Part shown: positions 35,900 to 44,656 of the stretch, piece after piece | Numbering within the stretch: position 1 is the stretch's first letter | How the letters are laid out: each line of letters begins with the position of its first letter | Assembly (NCBI GenBank): GCA_947385775.1 | Contig: CANDMI010000001.1 | Location: 62,001 to 126,000 of the forward strand | DNA: 64,000 nucleotides | DNA from: an uncultured Eubacterium sp. | GTDB lineage: Bacteria; Bacillota; Clostridia; Lachnospirales; Lachnospiraceae | Direction of reading: 5' to 3' | The notes under the pieces: model-generated | What the model was told of the DNA's origin: nothing | The model's database searches: none | The model's input: the letters and a program-made list of their open reading frames with translations, nothing else | Translations under genes and position numbers: made by a program

Positions 35900-36187
35900 C
35901 TATTCGCCGCCCGCTTCTTCCACGTCCGCTTCGCCTGTGTCGTTTTGATACGCTTCCAAAATGATATTTTGGATCATATCCCTTGTTTCCGAATTGATTG
36001 GATGAGCGATATCGCGAAACTCACCATCAGAAGCCTTTCTGCTCGGCATTGCAATGAATAAGCCTTTCACCCCTTCAATCACCTTGATATCATGTACGAC
36101 AAACACCTCATCAATTGTGATGGAGACTACCGCTCTCATCTTCCCTTCTTTTTCAACTTTTCGGACTCGGACATCAGTTATCTTCAT
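35900..36187 (-). CDS. spoVG: Septation/sporulation regulator SpoVG
   Basis: A 95-residue SpoVG protein, a site-specific RNA/DNA-binding regulator. The conserved ITDVRVRK start, [18 protein letters not shown] and [11 protein letters not shown] are all intact; the last 20 residues are acidic and variable as usual. AAAGGGG precedes the ATG. It lies 47 bases downstream of glgD, so it may be read from the glg operon as well as from its own promoter, which I could not place with confidence. Confidence 0.96.
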   Translation of the reverse strand: MKITDVRVRKVEKEGKMRAVVSITIDEVFVVHDIKVIEGVKGLFIAMPSRKASDGEFRDIAHPINSETRDMIQNIILEAYQNDTGEADVEEAGGE

Positions 36188-36234
36188 TATCTTTCGCCCC
36201 TTTCTCCTGCTTTTGATTATTAAGGTATTTTACA

Positions 36235-37356
36235 CTAAATGCTATACCTTTCATTATTGTCTTCTACTACTATTTTCACATCGGTATCGCCACAATAATA
36301 AGTATTCGCTTTCAGTGTCCCGCGGCTTTCCACAATACAATTTTCAATATGCGTATTGTCCCCGATATAGACCTCGTTTAAAATGATCGAATTTTTGATC
36401 ACACAGTTCTTGCCTACAAACACTTCCTTAAACAAGACTGAATTTTCCACCTTGCTGTTGATGATGCATCCGCTTGAAACCAAGCTGTTGCGCACCTCTG
36501 ACCCCATATTGTATTTCGCCGGCGGAAGGTCGTCCACCTTTGAATAAATATGCGGATAATCCCTGAAAAAGAACCTGCGCACCTCCGGTTTTAAGAAATC
36601 CATGTTTGTCCGGTAATAGGACTCGGCTGTCGAAATATTGCTCCAATACCCTTCCAGCTTATATCCATACATGCGTTTTAAGTTTTTGTACCGGATCAGT
36701 ATGTCTGTTACAAAATCATTCCTGCCTTCCTGGGCGCAATGCTCTAACAGGTCGATCAAAAGCCTCCTGCGGATAATGTAAATCCCCGTGGAAACCGTAA
36801 GGGAATTTGCCACCATCGGCTTTTCCTCAAATTCCACGATCCTGGAATCCTCATTCATTTTAACCAGCCCGTAACGGCTGACATCTTCAGATGGCTCCAT
36901 ATCCTTTACGACGATCGTTACGTCCGCCTTTTTTTCGATATGGTAATCCAGGATCTTATTATAATCTATTTTGTATACACAATCCCCGCTTGTAATAATG
37001 ACATACGGCTCATGGCAGCGCTTTAGGAAATCGATGTTTTGATACATCGCGTCCGCCGTCCCACGGTACCACCAGCTGTTGTCGGCTGTAACCGTAGGCG
37101 TAAACACATACAGGCCACCCTGCTTCCTGCCAAAATCCCACCATTTCGAAGAGCTTAGGTGCTCATTTAAGGAACGCGCATTATACTGCGTCAGTACGGC
37201 GACTGTCTGTATCTGTGAATTTGCCATATTGCTCAAGGCAAAATCGATACAACGGAAGCTCCCGCCAATCGGCATCGCGGAGATCGCCCGCTTTCTGGAC
37301 AGCTCCCTCATGCGGTTATTGTTGCCGCCGGCTAAAATCAACCCCAATGCTTTCAT
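36235..37356 (-). CDS. glgD: Glucose-1-phosphate adenylyltransferase regulatory subunit GlgD
   Basis: A 373-residue partner of GlgC in ADP-glucose formation for glycogen. The nucleotide-binding loop reads [12 protein letters not shown] instead of GGxGxRL, and the substrate motif is GDCVYKIDY, changes that mark the low-activity GlgD class. The C-terminal left-handed beta helix with hexapeptide-like repeats is present. The start ATG overlaps the glgC stop by 4 bases. Expected to form heterotetramers with GlgC. Confidence 0.93.
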   Translation of the reverse strand: MKALGLILAGGNNNRMRELSRKRAISAMPIGGSFRCIDFALSNMANSQIQTVAVLTQYNARSLNEHLSSSKWWDFGRKQGGLYVFTPTVTADNSWWYRGTADAMYQNIDFLKRCHEPYVIITSGDCVYKIDYNKILDYHIEKKADVTIVVKDMEPSEDVSRYGLVKMNEDSRIVEFEEKPMVANSLTVSTGIYIIRRRLLIDLLEHCAQEGRNDFVTDILIRYKNLKRMYGYKLEGYWSNISTAESYYRTNMDFLKPEVRRFFFRDYPHIYSKVDDLPPAKYNMGSEVRNSLVSSGCIINSKVENSVLFKEVFVGKNCVIKNSIILNEVYIGDNTHIENCIVESRGTLKANTYYCGDTDVKIVVEDNNERYSI

Positions 37357-38627
37357 TCCATCTCACCTGCCTTTATAATAGAATTGCCGCTTGCAAGCAG
37401 GCCGTCCGGATAATCCTCCCAAACCGTCTCGCCAAGGATCGCCGTATTGCGTCCGATCCTGACATTTGGCGGTATTACGGAACCTTCTCCGATGGTCGCA
37501 AGGTCAAATGCGTAGACCTTTGGATTGTAGCTGTTTTGCGCATATTCCCCAACGCCGATCTGGGCATGGTCGCCTACGACCGTGCTTTCCGCAATAATGC
37601 CTTTGTCCACCAAAACGCCTGTCCCAATCTGGACATCCTTCATGATAATGGAATTGCGCACGATAGAGCCTTTCCCGATCGTTACGCCGCATCCTACAAT
37701 AGAGCTGTACACTTCTCCGTATATATCGCTGCCCTCTCCGATCAGGCTTTTTTCCACGATCGCTTCAGGGGAGATGTACTGAGGTTCTATCATATCACAC
37801 TTTGTATAAATTTTCCAGTACTTTTCATATAAATTAAATTCTGGTATCAGGTCAATCAGTTCCATGTTGGCTTCCCAGTAAGAGCCAAGCGTCCCTACGT
37901 CTTTCCAATAGCCATTGTACTCATACGCGGACATCCGAAATCCTTTGCCGTGCAGGTATGGGATAATGTGCTTGCCAAAGTCGCAGTTGGACTGGCCCTT
38001 AAGCGCCAAAAGCGCGTCCTTTAGCACTTTCCAGCTGAAAATATAAATCCCCATGGACGCTAAGTTGCTCCTTGGATGCTCGGGCTTTTCCTCAAAATCT
38101 ATGATCTTCTTATGCTCGTCTGTGATCACTACGCCAAACCTCCCCGCTTCCTCGATCGGAACCGGCATCGCGGCGATCGTGACGTCCGCCTGATTCGCCT
38201 TATGAAAATCCAGCATCTCTTCGTAGTCCATCTTATAAATATGGTCCCCGGATAAGATCAGCACATATTGCGGATTGTAATTTTCCATATAGTTCAGATT
38301 CTGGAAGATCGCATTCGCCGTACCCGTGTACCATTCGCTTTCCTCGCTTTTTTCATATGGCGGCAATACCGTAACTCCTCCATTGTTCCGATCTAAGTCC
38401 CATGGTATGCCAATACCAATGTGTGAATTTAATCGAAGCGGCTGATACTGCGTTAACACGCCTACGGTATCTATACCAGAATTAATACAGTTGCTAAGCG
38501 GGAAATCAATAATCCGATACTTTCCGCCAAATGCTACCGCAGGCTTTGCCACTTTGGACGTTAGTACCCCAAGGCGGCTCCCCTGTCCACCGGCCAACAG
38601 CATGGCTATCATTTCTTTACAAACCAT
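37353..38627 (-). CDS. glgC: Glucose-1-phosphate adenylyltransferase catalytic subunit GlgC
   Basis: A 424-residue enzyme making ADP-glucose from ATP and glucose 1-phosphate. [12 protein letters not shown] (nucleotide loop), [15 protein letters not shown] and [14 protein letters not shown] with the catalytic Asp are all intact. A C-terminal beta helix follows. The ATG at 38627 is placed after GAGGGG; the frame opens three codons earlier with GTG. Downstream glgD overlaps. The promoter is at 38670-38698. No glgA/glgB neighbour is in the window. Confidence 0.95.
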   Translation of the reverse strand: MVCKEMIAMLLAGGQGSRLGVLTSKVAKPAVAFGGKYRIIDFPLSNCINSGIDTVGVLTQYQPLRLNSHIGIGIPWDLDRNNGGVTVLPPYEKSEESEWYTGTANAIFQNLNYMENYNPQYVLILSGDHIYKMDYEEMLDFHKANQADVTIAAMPVPIEEAGRFGVVITDEHKKIIDFEEKPEHPRSNLASMGIYIFSWKVLKDALLALKGQSNCDFGKHIIPYLHGKGFRMSAYEYNGYWKDVGTLGSYWEANMELIDLIPEFNLYEKYWKIYTKCDMIEPQYISPEAIVEKSLIGEGSDIYGEVYSSIVGCGVTIGKGSIVRNSIIMKDVQIGTGVLVDKGIIAESTVVGDHAQIGVGEYAQNSYNPKVYAFDLATIGEGSVIPPNVRIGRNTAILGETVWEDYPDGLLASGNSIIKAGEME

Positions 38628-38669
38628 CTTGTTCACCCCTCGTTCTAGTACTCTGTTTTATATATGAGT

Positions 38670-38698
38670 AGTATAACATAACCGATTGAAAATGTACA
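38670..38698 (-). promoter_or_regulatory. promoter of glgC-glgD
   Basis: Minus strand TGTACA (38693-38698), 17-base spacer, TATACT (38670-38675) preceded by TG (extended -10). Confidence 0.55.
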
Positions 38699-38809
38699 TT
38701 ATTTTTCACAATATTTTTCTTATTTGCAAGAATATTTTGTCACATCAGACAAATTAACCGGATATTCCCAGCTTTTTTTCTACAGAATGGTGAAAACGTC
38801 AGAAATAAA

Positions 38810-38837
38810 TTGCAAAACAGACAGATATGTTTATAAT
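38810..38837 (+). promoter_or_regulatory. promoter of murC
   Basis: TTGCAA (38810-38815), 16-base spacer, TATAAT (38832-38837), 44 bases before the start codon. Confidence 0.6.
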
Positions 38838-38880
38838 ATTATTAGGCTTTATTAATATCAAAGATTGTGCAGGTGTAAAT

Positions 38881-40263
38881 ATGTATAAAATCAATTTTGA
38901 AAAACCAGTCCCAGTCCATTTTATCGGCATCGGCGGCATCAGCATGAGCGGGCTTGCAAGGATCCTTTTAACAAAAGGTTTTCCGGTATCCGGCTCCGAC
39001 CTTAAGGAATCCGCCTTAACGAAACAGCTGGCGCGGGACGGCGCGGCAATTTCTTACAGCCAGCGCGCCGAAAACATTGACCCAAAAACAAAACTTGTAA
39101 TTTATACCGCGGCTGTCCACGACGACAACCCGGAGCTTGCGGCCGCAATTTCTTTAGGCGTCGAAACGATCACAAGGGCGCAGCTGCTTGGACAAATCAT
39201 GGAGGGCTTCGAAAGCTCCATCGCGATTGCCGGCACCCATGGCAAAACCACGACGACTTCCATGCACACGCAGATACTGCTCGCGGCGCAGACCGACCCT
39301 ACCGTATCCGTGGGCGGAGTTTTGCCATCTATAAACGGCAATATCCGCATCGGGCAGTCTGAATATTTTGTGACGGAGGCATGTGAATATACAAACAGCT
39401 TTTTGCATTTATATCCAAAATACAGCGTTATATTAAATATAGAAGCGGAGCATCTTGATTTTTTCAAAGGCGGCACCCGACAGATCCGGGAATCCTTTTT
39501 ACAATTCGCCTCCCAGACAAAAAAAGACGGGGCTGTCATTTTAAACGGGGAAATCGACAACGTTTTCGATTTCAAAAAAGAGCTTGGGCGCAGGGCTGTT
39601 ACATACGGCTTTGACGATTCCAACGATTTTTACGCGCAAAACATCTCTTATAATGAAACAGGCTGCGCCAGCTTTGACCTGTATTCCCATAAAAAGAAGC
39701 TTTTTTCCATAAGCCTGTCCGTTCCGGGACGGCATAATGTCAGCAACGCGCTTGCCGCGGCCGCCCTTTCGCTGGAAATGGGGCTTTCTGCGGATGCGAT
39801 CTCATCCGGGCTGCATACGTTTACCGGGGCGGAGCGCCGTTTTCAAAAAAAGGGGGAAAAGGACGGCGTGACGGTCATTGACGACTACGCGCACCATCCG
39901 ACGGAGATCAAAGCCGCCTTATCCGCGGCGCAAAAGTACCCGCACAGCCGGATCGTCTGCGTGTTCCAGCCCCATACCTTTTCCAGGACAAAAAACTTTT
40001 TGAACGACTTTGCCGACGCGCTTATGGGCGCCGACATCGTGGTGTTAGCCGACATTTTCGCGGCGCGGGAAACAGACCTTCATGAGATCAGCTCAAAAGA
40101 CCTGATGCAAAAGCTTACAGAGCGTAATAAGGAGTGCCACTACTTTCCGTCATTTGAAAAAATTGTGAAATTTTTACAAGAAAAAACTGTCCACGGCGAC
40201 CTGTTGATAACTATGGGCGCCGGGAACGTGGTTTCGGTCGGAGAAATGTACCTTTGCGGATAG
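38881..40263 (+). CDS. murC: UDP-N-acetylmuramate-L-alanine ligase
   Basis: A 460-residue Mur ligase adding L-Ala to UDP-MurNAc. Features: N-terminal Rossmann IGIGGISMSGLA, ATP loop GTHGKTTTT, central-domain EACEYTNSFL, and the C-terminal HHPTEIKA and FQPHTFSRT. The ATG at 38881 is chosen because MurC proteins begin a few residues before the Rossmann motif; an ATG at 38827 would add 18 residues and lies inside the promoter. It is a single gene divergent from glgC. Confidence 0.96.
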   Translation: MYKINFEKPVPVHFIGIGGISMSGLARILLTKGFPVSGSDLKESALTKQLARDGAAISYSQRAENIDPKTKLVIYTAAVHDDNPELAAAISLGVETITRAQLLGQIMEGFESSIAIAGTHGKTTTTSMHTQILLAAQTDPTVSVGGVLPSINGNIRIGQSEYFVTEACEYTNSFLHLYPKYSVILNIEAEHLDFFKGGTRQIRESFLQFASQTKKDGAVILNGEIDNVFDFKKELGRRAVTYGFDDSNDFYAQNISYNETGCASFDLYSHKKKLFSISLSVPGRHNVSNALAAAALSLEMGLSADAISSGLHTFTGAERRFQKKGEKDGVTVIDDYAHHPTEIKAALSAAQKYPHSRIVCVFQPHTFSRTKNFLNDFADALMGADIVVLADIFAARETDLHEISSKDLMQKLTERNKECHYFPSFEKIVKFLQEKTVHGDLLITMGAGNVVSVGEMYLCG

Positions 40264-40283
40264 TTTTCTTTCTTTTTTCCTAG

Positions 40284-40350
40284 TTATCCAATAGTTATCC
40301 ACATTATCCACATCTCATTGTGCATAGTTTCCACAGTGAAATGTGGATTT
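40284..40350 (+). promoter_or_regulatory. DnaA-box cluster upstream of dnaD
   Basis: TTATCCACA at 40295-40303 and again at 40304-40312 (back to back), TTATCCAAT at 40284-40292, GTTTCCACA near 40327, and reversed TGTGGATTT at 40342-40350. The first two are exact DnaA boxes. They lie just upstream of the dnaD promoter. Confidence 0.75.
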
Positions 40351-40367
40351 CTTTGAAAAAAACAGAC

Positions 40368-40396
40368 TTCTCAACTGGAAAATCCTGTGCTATAAT
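40368..40396 (+). promoter_or_regulatory. promoter of dnaD operon
   Basis: TTCTCA (40368-40373), 17-base spacer, TATAAT (40391-40396) with TG at 40388-40389 (extended -10). Confidence 0.6.
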
Positions 40397-40421
40397 CAGC
40401 CCATAAGAGAGGAAAAATCAT

Positions 40422-41492
40422 ATGGCTGATATCATATTAAAACAAGACGGCAGCTTTGACGCCACCTATGTACCAAATACTTTTATCGACAAATATATGA
40501 CGCACGCGGATGGAGAATTTGTCAAAATCTATCTGTACCTCCTGCGCTGTATGAGCTGTCCCAAGCAGCCGCTTACCATATCTGACATTGCGGACAAGTT
40601 CGACAATACAGAGCGTGATGTGAAGCGCGCCTTAAAATACTGGGAAAAAGCAAACCTTTTAAAGCTGGAATATAAAGACGGGTCGCTTTGCGGCATCTGC
40701 CTAAAAGCGGTGGCAGACGCTCCAGCAAGCGCACCGCGCGCACAGGTGCATTCTTTTGTGAATGTGGAACGCACCGCTCCCACAAAGGCGACCGTTCCCT
40801 TATCCCAGACGGAGCCTAGCGTTTCAAAGGAGCAGCTTGCGCAGTTTAGCGAGGATGAGACGGTGCAGGAATTAATGTTTGTCGCGGAACGATACCTCGG
40901 ACACCAGCTAAGCTGTGAGGAATCCCGCGCGATCTTATACTGGTTGGACAATCTTGGATTTTCCCAGGATTTGATCGACTACCTGTTAGAATACTGCGTC
41001 GCCAAAAACCGCCCCAGCATTAAATATATGAACAAGATCGCGCTGGAATGGTCAAAACAGGGCATCCAGACATTAACGGAAGCAAAGGAAGCCATTTTTA
41101 GAAACAGCGAGCTTGTCCATGCGATCATGCGCGCCTACGGCATCTGCGGGCGCACCTTAACCGACGTGGAAACCGAGTCCGTGCGGGAATGGGTTCGTAT
41201 GGGCTTTTCCAATGAACTGATCGTCGCCGCCTGCCAAAAAACCATGGCGAGCGTACATAAGGCAAGCTTTGGCTACACGAATAAAATCCTGCAAGGCTGG
41301 AAAGCGCAAAACGTGCGCACGATAAACGACATTCGTCTTTTAGACGCGCAGTTTAAAGAAGCGAACCAGAAAAAATTTACCGCCGCAAAACAGGCGCGCG
41401 CGCCAAAGGCAGGCGCCGCAAACGCTTTCCACAACTTCACGCAGCGTACGTATGACTATGACAAGCTGGAGCAGGAGCTTTTGACAAGGTAG
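40422..41492 (+). CDS. DnaD-domain primosome protein
   Basis: A 356-residue replication-restart/initiation protein. The N-terminal winged helix (about 20-100) is followed by a Pro/Ala linker and two tandem DnaD (DnaB_2-like) domains, around 145-215 and 225-300, each ending in a YMNKIALEW- or YTNKILQGW-type motif. This architecture resembles Bacillus DnaB/DnaD, which remodel DNA and help load helicase. GAGAGGA precedes the ATG. The helicase-loader gene follows after 15 bases, and DnaA boxes lie upstream. Confidence 0.9.
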   Translation: MADIILKQDGSFDATYVPNTFIDKYMTHADGEFVKIYLYLLRCMSCPKQPLTISDIADKFDNTERDVKRALKYWEKANLLKLEYKDGSLCGICLKAVADAPASAPRAQVHSFVNVERTAPTKATVPLSQTEPSVSKEQLAQFSEDETVQELMFVAERYLGHQLSCEESRAILYWLDNLGFSQDLIDYLLEYCVAKNRPSIKYMNKIALEWSKQGIQTLTEAKEAIFRNSELVHAIMRAYGICGRTLTDVETESVREWVRMGFSNELIVAACQKTMASVHKASFGYTNKILQGWKAQNVRTINDIRLLDAQFKEANQKKFTAAKQARAPKAGAANAFHNFTQRTYDYDKLEQELLTR

Positions 41493-41507
41493 AGGAGAAC
41501 GCGCACA

Positions 41508-42488
41508 ATGCCATTATCTAATTCACAATACGACGAGATCCAGCGCCAGTACGATGCCAGGCAGCTTCAAAACCGGCACATCGTAGAAAGGCGAAAGAAC
41601 AAGCTTTATAACGCCTATCCGCGCCTTCGGGAACTGGATTCTTTGATCGCGTCCGCCAGCGCCCGCTGCGGCAGGCAGCTGCTGGAAGGGGATTTAGACG
41701 CGCCAGGGCGGTTAAAGGGCGAGATCTCCCGTTACCGCGGCGAATGGGAGTCCATCGTCACAAACGCCGGGTTTGATAAGGACTGCTTAAAGCCCGTGTA
41801 TACATGCGCGGACTGCAAAGACACCGGATACATCGGCGCAAAGCTTTGCCATTGCAGGAAGCAGGCGGCCATCGACCTGGTGTATACCCAGTCCAACATC
41901 AAAGACGTCCTGCAAACGGAAAACTTTAGCCAATATACTTATAAATATTATTCAAATAAAGAAAAAGACCCGATAACCGGGCTTACTCCAAGGGAAAACG
42001 CAAAAAAAGCGGTAAAGGAGGTGTTGTCTTTTTTAGCGAATTTTGACGTTGCGTTTCAAAACCTGCTGCTATATGGCGAGATCGGCACAGGCAAGACCTT
42101 TTTATCCAACTGCATCGCGAAAGAACTGCTGGACGCCGGGCATTCCGTCATTTATTTTACGGCTTTCCAGTTTTTTGAAATCTTAGCGAAGCAGCGGTTT
42201 GAAAAAGATGAGGATGCCAGCGCGTCGCTGCAAAATATTTTTGACTGCGACCTGCTGATCATTGACGATCTGGGGACAGAATTTCCAAACAGCTTTACGG
42301 TGTCCCAGCTTTTTGTCTGCCTGAATGAACGGCTGATGCGCAAAAAATCAACGGTGATCTCCACGAACCTTGATTTTAACAAACTAAACGAAGCCTATAC
42401 CGAAAGGATTTTTTCGCGGCTGGTCAGCGGCTATAAGATGATCAAGCTTTTTGGCGGCGACATCCGGCTTCAAAAGACAAAGGCTTAA
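41508..42488 (+). CDS. DnaC/DnaI-type helicase loader ATPase
   Basis: A 326-residue AAA+ protein likely loading the replicative helicase. The N-terminal ~150 residues include a zinc-type motif CADCKDTGYIG...CHC. The AAA core has Walker A GEIGTGKTF, Walker B LLIIDDLG and sensor STNLDFNKL, and ends with RIFSRLVSGYKMI. GAGGAGAACGCG precedes the ATG at 41508. It forms an operon with dnaD, and prs follows after 64 bases. Confidence 0.92.
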   Translation: MPLSNSQYDEIQRQYDARQLQNRHIVERRKNKLYNAYPRLRELDSLIASASARCGRQLLEGDLDAPGRLKGEISRYRGEWESIVTNAGFDKDCLKPVYTCADCKDTGYIGAKLCHCRKQAAIDLVYTQSNIKDVLQTENFSQYTYKYYSNKEKDPITGLTPRENAKKAVKEVLSFLANFDVAFQNLLLYGEIGTGKTFLSNCIAKELLDAGHSVIYFTAFQFFEILAKQRFEKDEDASASLQNIFDCDLLIIDDLGTEFPNSFTVSQLFVCLNERLMRKKSTVISTNLDFNKLNEAYTERIFSRLVSGYKMIKLFGGDIRLQKTKA

Positions 42489-42552
42489 CGGACACTAACT
42501 AACGGTAATGGCGATCGCGCTGTTACGAGACTTTCAAACGGAGGACGAAATT

Positions 42553-43746
42553 ATGCCGAACGATGATTACATGTTTGATAACATTCCTGTAGGGGTACTT
42601 GGACTGGTTCCAATGTCAAATTGCGCCGCATTAGGGGAAAAAGTGAATCAATACCTGGTGCACTGGCGCCATGAACGGCAGACCGAGCACAAAAAAACGA
42701 TCGCGTTCCGTGGGTTTGAACGGGACACTTACATTATCAACGCGCAAACGCCACGCTTTGGGACTGGCGAAGCCAAGGGCTTTTTAATGGAATCCATCCG
42801 CGGCTACGACCTGTACATTATGGTGGATGTTACAAATTACAGTGAAACCTACACCGTATGCGGCCACTCCAACCACAAGTCGCCGGACGACCATTTCGCG
42901 GACTTAAAACGCATCATCGCGGCGGCGGGCGGGAAAGCCAGACGCATCACCGTCATTATGCCTTTCTTATATGAAAGCCGCCAACACAGGCGTTCCGGAC
43001 GGGAATCTATGGACTGCGCGATGGCTTTGCAGGAACTGACCGCCATGGGGGTTGACAACATCATCACTTTCGACGCGCACGACCCGCGGGTGCAAAACGC
43101 GATCCCGCTGTCCGGCTTTGAAACGATACAGCCTTCTTACCAGTTTATCAAAGGGCTTTGCACAAATGTGCCGGATTTGTCTTTTGACTCTGACCATATG
43201 ATGATCATAAGCCCGGACGAGGGCGCTACAGAGCGCGCCGTTTACCTTGCAAGCATACTCGGCATTAATATCGGGATGTTTTACAAGCGCCGCGACTACA
43301 GCCGGATCGTAAACGGGCGAAACCCGATCATCGCCCACGAATATTTAGGCTCTTCTGTGGAAAATAAGGACGTGATGATCATTGACGACATGATCTCGTC
43401 TGGAGACAGCATGATCGATGTGGCTACGGAATTAAAGAAACGGAACGCAAAACGCATCTTTGTCATTTCGACCTTTGGCCTGTTTACTGACGGGCTGGAG
43501 AAATTCGACAAGGCGGTAAGCGAAGGGACGATCACAAACGTCATTACCACAAACCTCATTTACCAAACGCCAGAGCTTCTTAGCAAGCCATATTACATCA
43601 ACTGCGATATGAGCAAATACATTGCCTATATTGTGGACACGTTAAACCACGACGCTTCGATCAGCGAGCTTTTAGACCCTTACAAACGCATCAAGCGGCT
43701 TGTGAAAAAATACCGCGCGGGCAAGATTTCGCCAAAGCAAAAATAA
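42553..43746 (+). CDS. prs: Ribose-phosphate pyrophosphokinase
   Basis: A 397-residue PRPP synthetase, clearly longer than the ~315-residue classic enzyme. The PRPP-binding VMIIDDMISSGDSMID and the flexible-loop counterpart ESRQHRRSGRES are present, along with FDAHDPRVQNAIP. It feeds nucleotide, His and Trp synthesis. The ATG at 42553 follows GGAGG; an ATG 45 bases earlier lacks a ribosome binding site. The long form is common in Lachnospiraceae. A strong terminator follows at 43762. Confidence 0.93.
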   Translation: MPNDDYMFDNIPVGVLGLVPMSNCAALGEKVNQYLVHWRHERQTEHKKTIAFRGFERDTYIINAQTPRFGTGEAKGFLMESIRGYDLYIMVDVTNYSETYTVCGHSNHKSPDDHFADLKRIIAAAGGKARRITVIMPFLYESRQHRRSGRESMDCAMALQELTAMGVDNIITFDAHDPRVQNAIPLSGFETIQPSYQFIKGLCTNVPDLSFDSDHMMIISPDEGATERAVYLASILGINIGMFYKRRDYSRIVNGRNPIIAHEYLGSSVENKDVMIIDDMISSGDSMIDVATELKKRNAKRIFVISTFGLFTDGLEKFDKAVSEGTITNVITTNLIYQTPELLSKPYYINCDMSKYIAYIVDTLNHDASISELLDPYKRIKRLVKKYRAGKISPKQK

Positions 43747-43761
43747 AAGACAGCATCAAAA

Positions 43762-43796
43762 TAGCCGGACACTGTCCGGCTACCTTTTTTCTTTTT
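43762..43796 (+). terminator. terminator of the dnaD-prs operon
   Basis: TAGCCGGAC-ACT-GTCCGGCTA followed by CCTTTTTTCTTTTT. Confidence 0.9.
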
Positions 43797-43823
43797 ATGC
43801 TGATTTTTTTGTATTTTTTGAAA

Positions 43824-44258
43824 TTAATATAAATCCACGTCTCCACTATATTTGTTGTCATTGATTACGTAATATGCCTTTGCTTCCTCCGGTTTGATGT
43901 AGATCTGCATGGATTTAATGAAAGCCGCCCTATGTCCGCTTTTTACAAATGCCGCTTTTACCTTGTCTATCACTTCTGATTCTAAGATTTTACGGCCCTG
44001 GTATTCAATGAAGACATCTGTCTTTGGCTCCTGCCTCTCTGTCTTTTTCGCGGCGGTCTTCTTTGTCGTCTGTCTTTTCGTCGTTTTTTCCGCTGTCTTT
44101 TCTTCTTTTGCCGCCTTTACCGCTTTTCCCGTCTTCTGCCCTGTTGTCTTTGCTTCTGCTTCTACCGGCTTACTTGCCGCTTCCTGCGCTGTCACTTCCT
44201 GATCTGCTGTTTTTGCAGCCTTGCTTGCTGCTTCTTTTTCTGTGCTTTTTGCGCTCAT
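43824..44258 (-). CDS. DUF6465-type protein with Lys/Ala-rich N terminus
   Basis: A 144-residue protein in two parts. Residues 1-80 are low complexity, rich in Lys, Ala, Thr and Glu (KKTAAKKTERQ), like histone-H1-type tails. Residues ~80-144 form a compact domain (DVFIEYQGRKI ... MQIYIKPEEAKAYYVINDN, ending GDVDLY) found in many Lachnospiraceae as DUF6465. AGGAGG precedes the ATG. The basic tail suggests nucleic-acid binding; the function is unknown. It is 19 bases from the HPr-like gene. Confidence 0.75.
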   Translation of the reverse strand: MSAKSTEKEAASKAAKTADQEVTAQEAASKPVEAEAKTTGQKTGKAVKAAKEEKTAEKTTKRQTTKKTAAKKTERQEPKTDVFIEYQGRKILESEVIDKVKAAFVKSGHRAAFIKSMQIYIKPEEAKAYYVINDNKYSGDVDLY

Positions 44259-44277
44259 CTTTTAAACCTCCTAAAAT

Positions 44278-44532
44278 CTATTCGCACACTAAAAACTTCT
44301 CCATTGCCAACAACGCTTCTTTTTCATCATTGCCCTCTGTAACGATACGGACATTCATCCCCTTGGATGGATTAAACGCCATGATCCCCATAATGCTTTT
44401 GGCGTTAATCTTACAATCGTCCTTTACAAGTGTAATATTACTATCAAATTGGCAAGCAACCTGAACGAGCTCAGCAATTGGATTTTGATGTCCCTTTGAA
44501 ACATTCGAAACGATAATTTCTTTTTTACTCAT
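44278..44532 (-). CDS. HPr-family phosphocarrier with altered active site
   Basis: An 84-residue HPr fold. His-15 (in KGHQNP) and Ser-46 (in KSIMGIM) fall at exactly the canonical positions, but Arg-17, which stabilises phospho-His in HPr, is Asn. It may be a regulatory paralogue, like Crh, or act in another phosphorelay rather than in sugar uptake. No ptsI is nearby. A weak AAGGG precedes the ATG. It is probably co-transcribed with the DUF6465 gene. Confidence 0.8.
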   Translation of the reverse strand: MSKKEIIVSNVSKGHQNPIAELVQVACQFDSNITLVKDDCKINAKSIMGIMAFNPSKGMNVRIVTEGNDEKEALLAMEKFLVCE

Positions 44533-44656
44533 ATCCCTTCCACTTCCTTAGAATCACTTTGAATATACAAGTCCCTACCTACTATAGTCCATCACGCCGG
44601 CATTTGCAAGTGGTTTTTGGTTTTCTGTTAAAAACTCACGAAGGGTGAAAAAAACA

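Noticed and set aside
40284..40350. DnaA boxes as a chromosomal origin
   Set aside because: Only a handful of boxes, no clear DNA-unwinding element, and no dnaA or dnaN nearby; promoter control is simpler.
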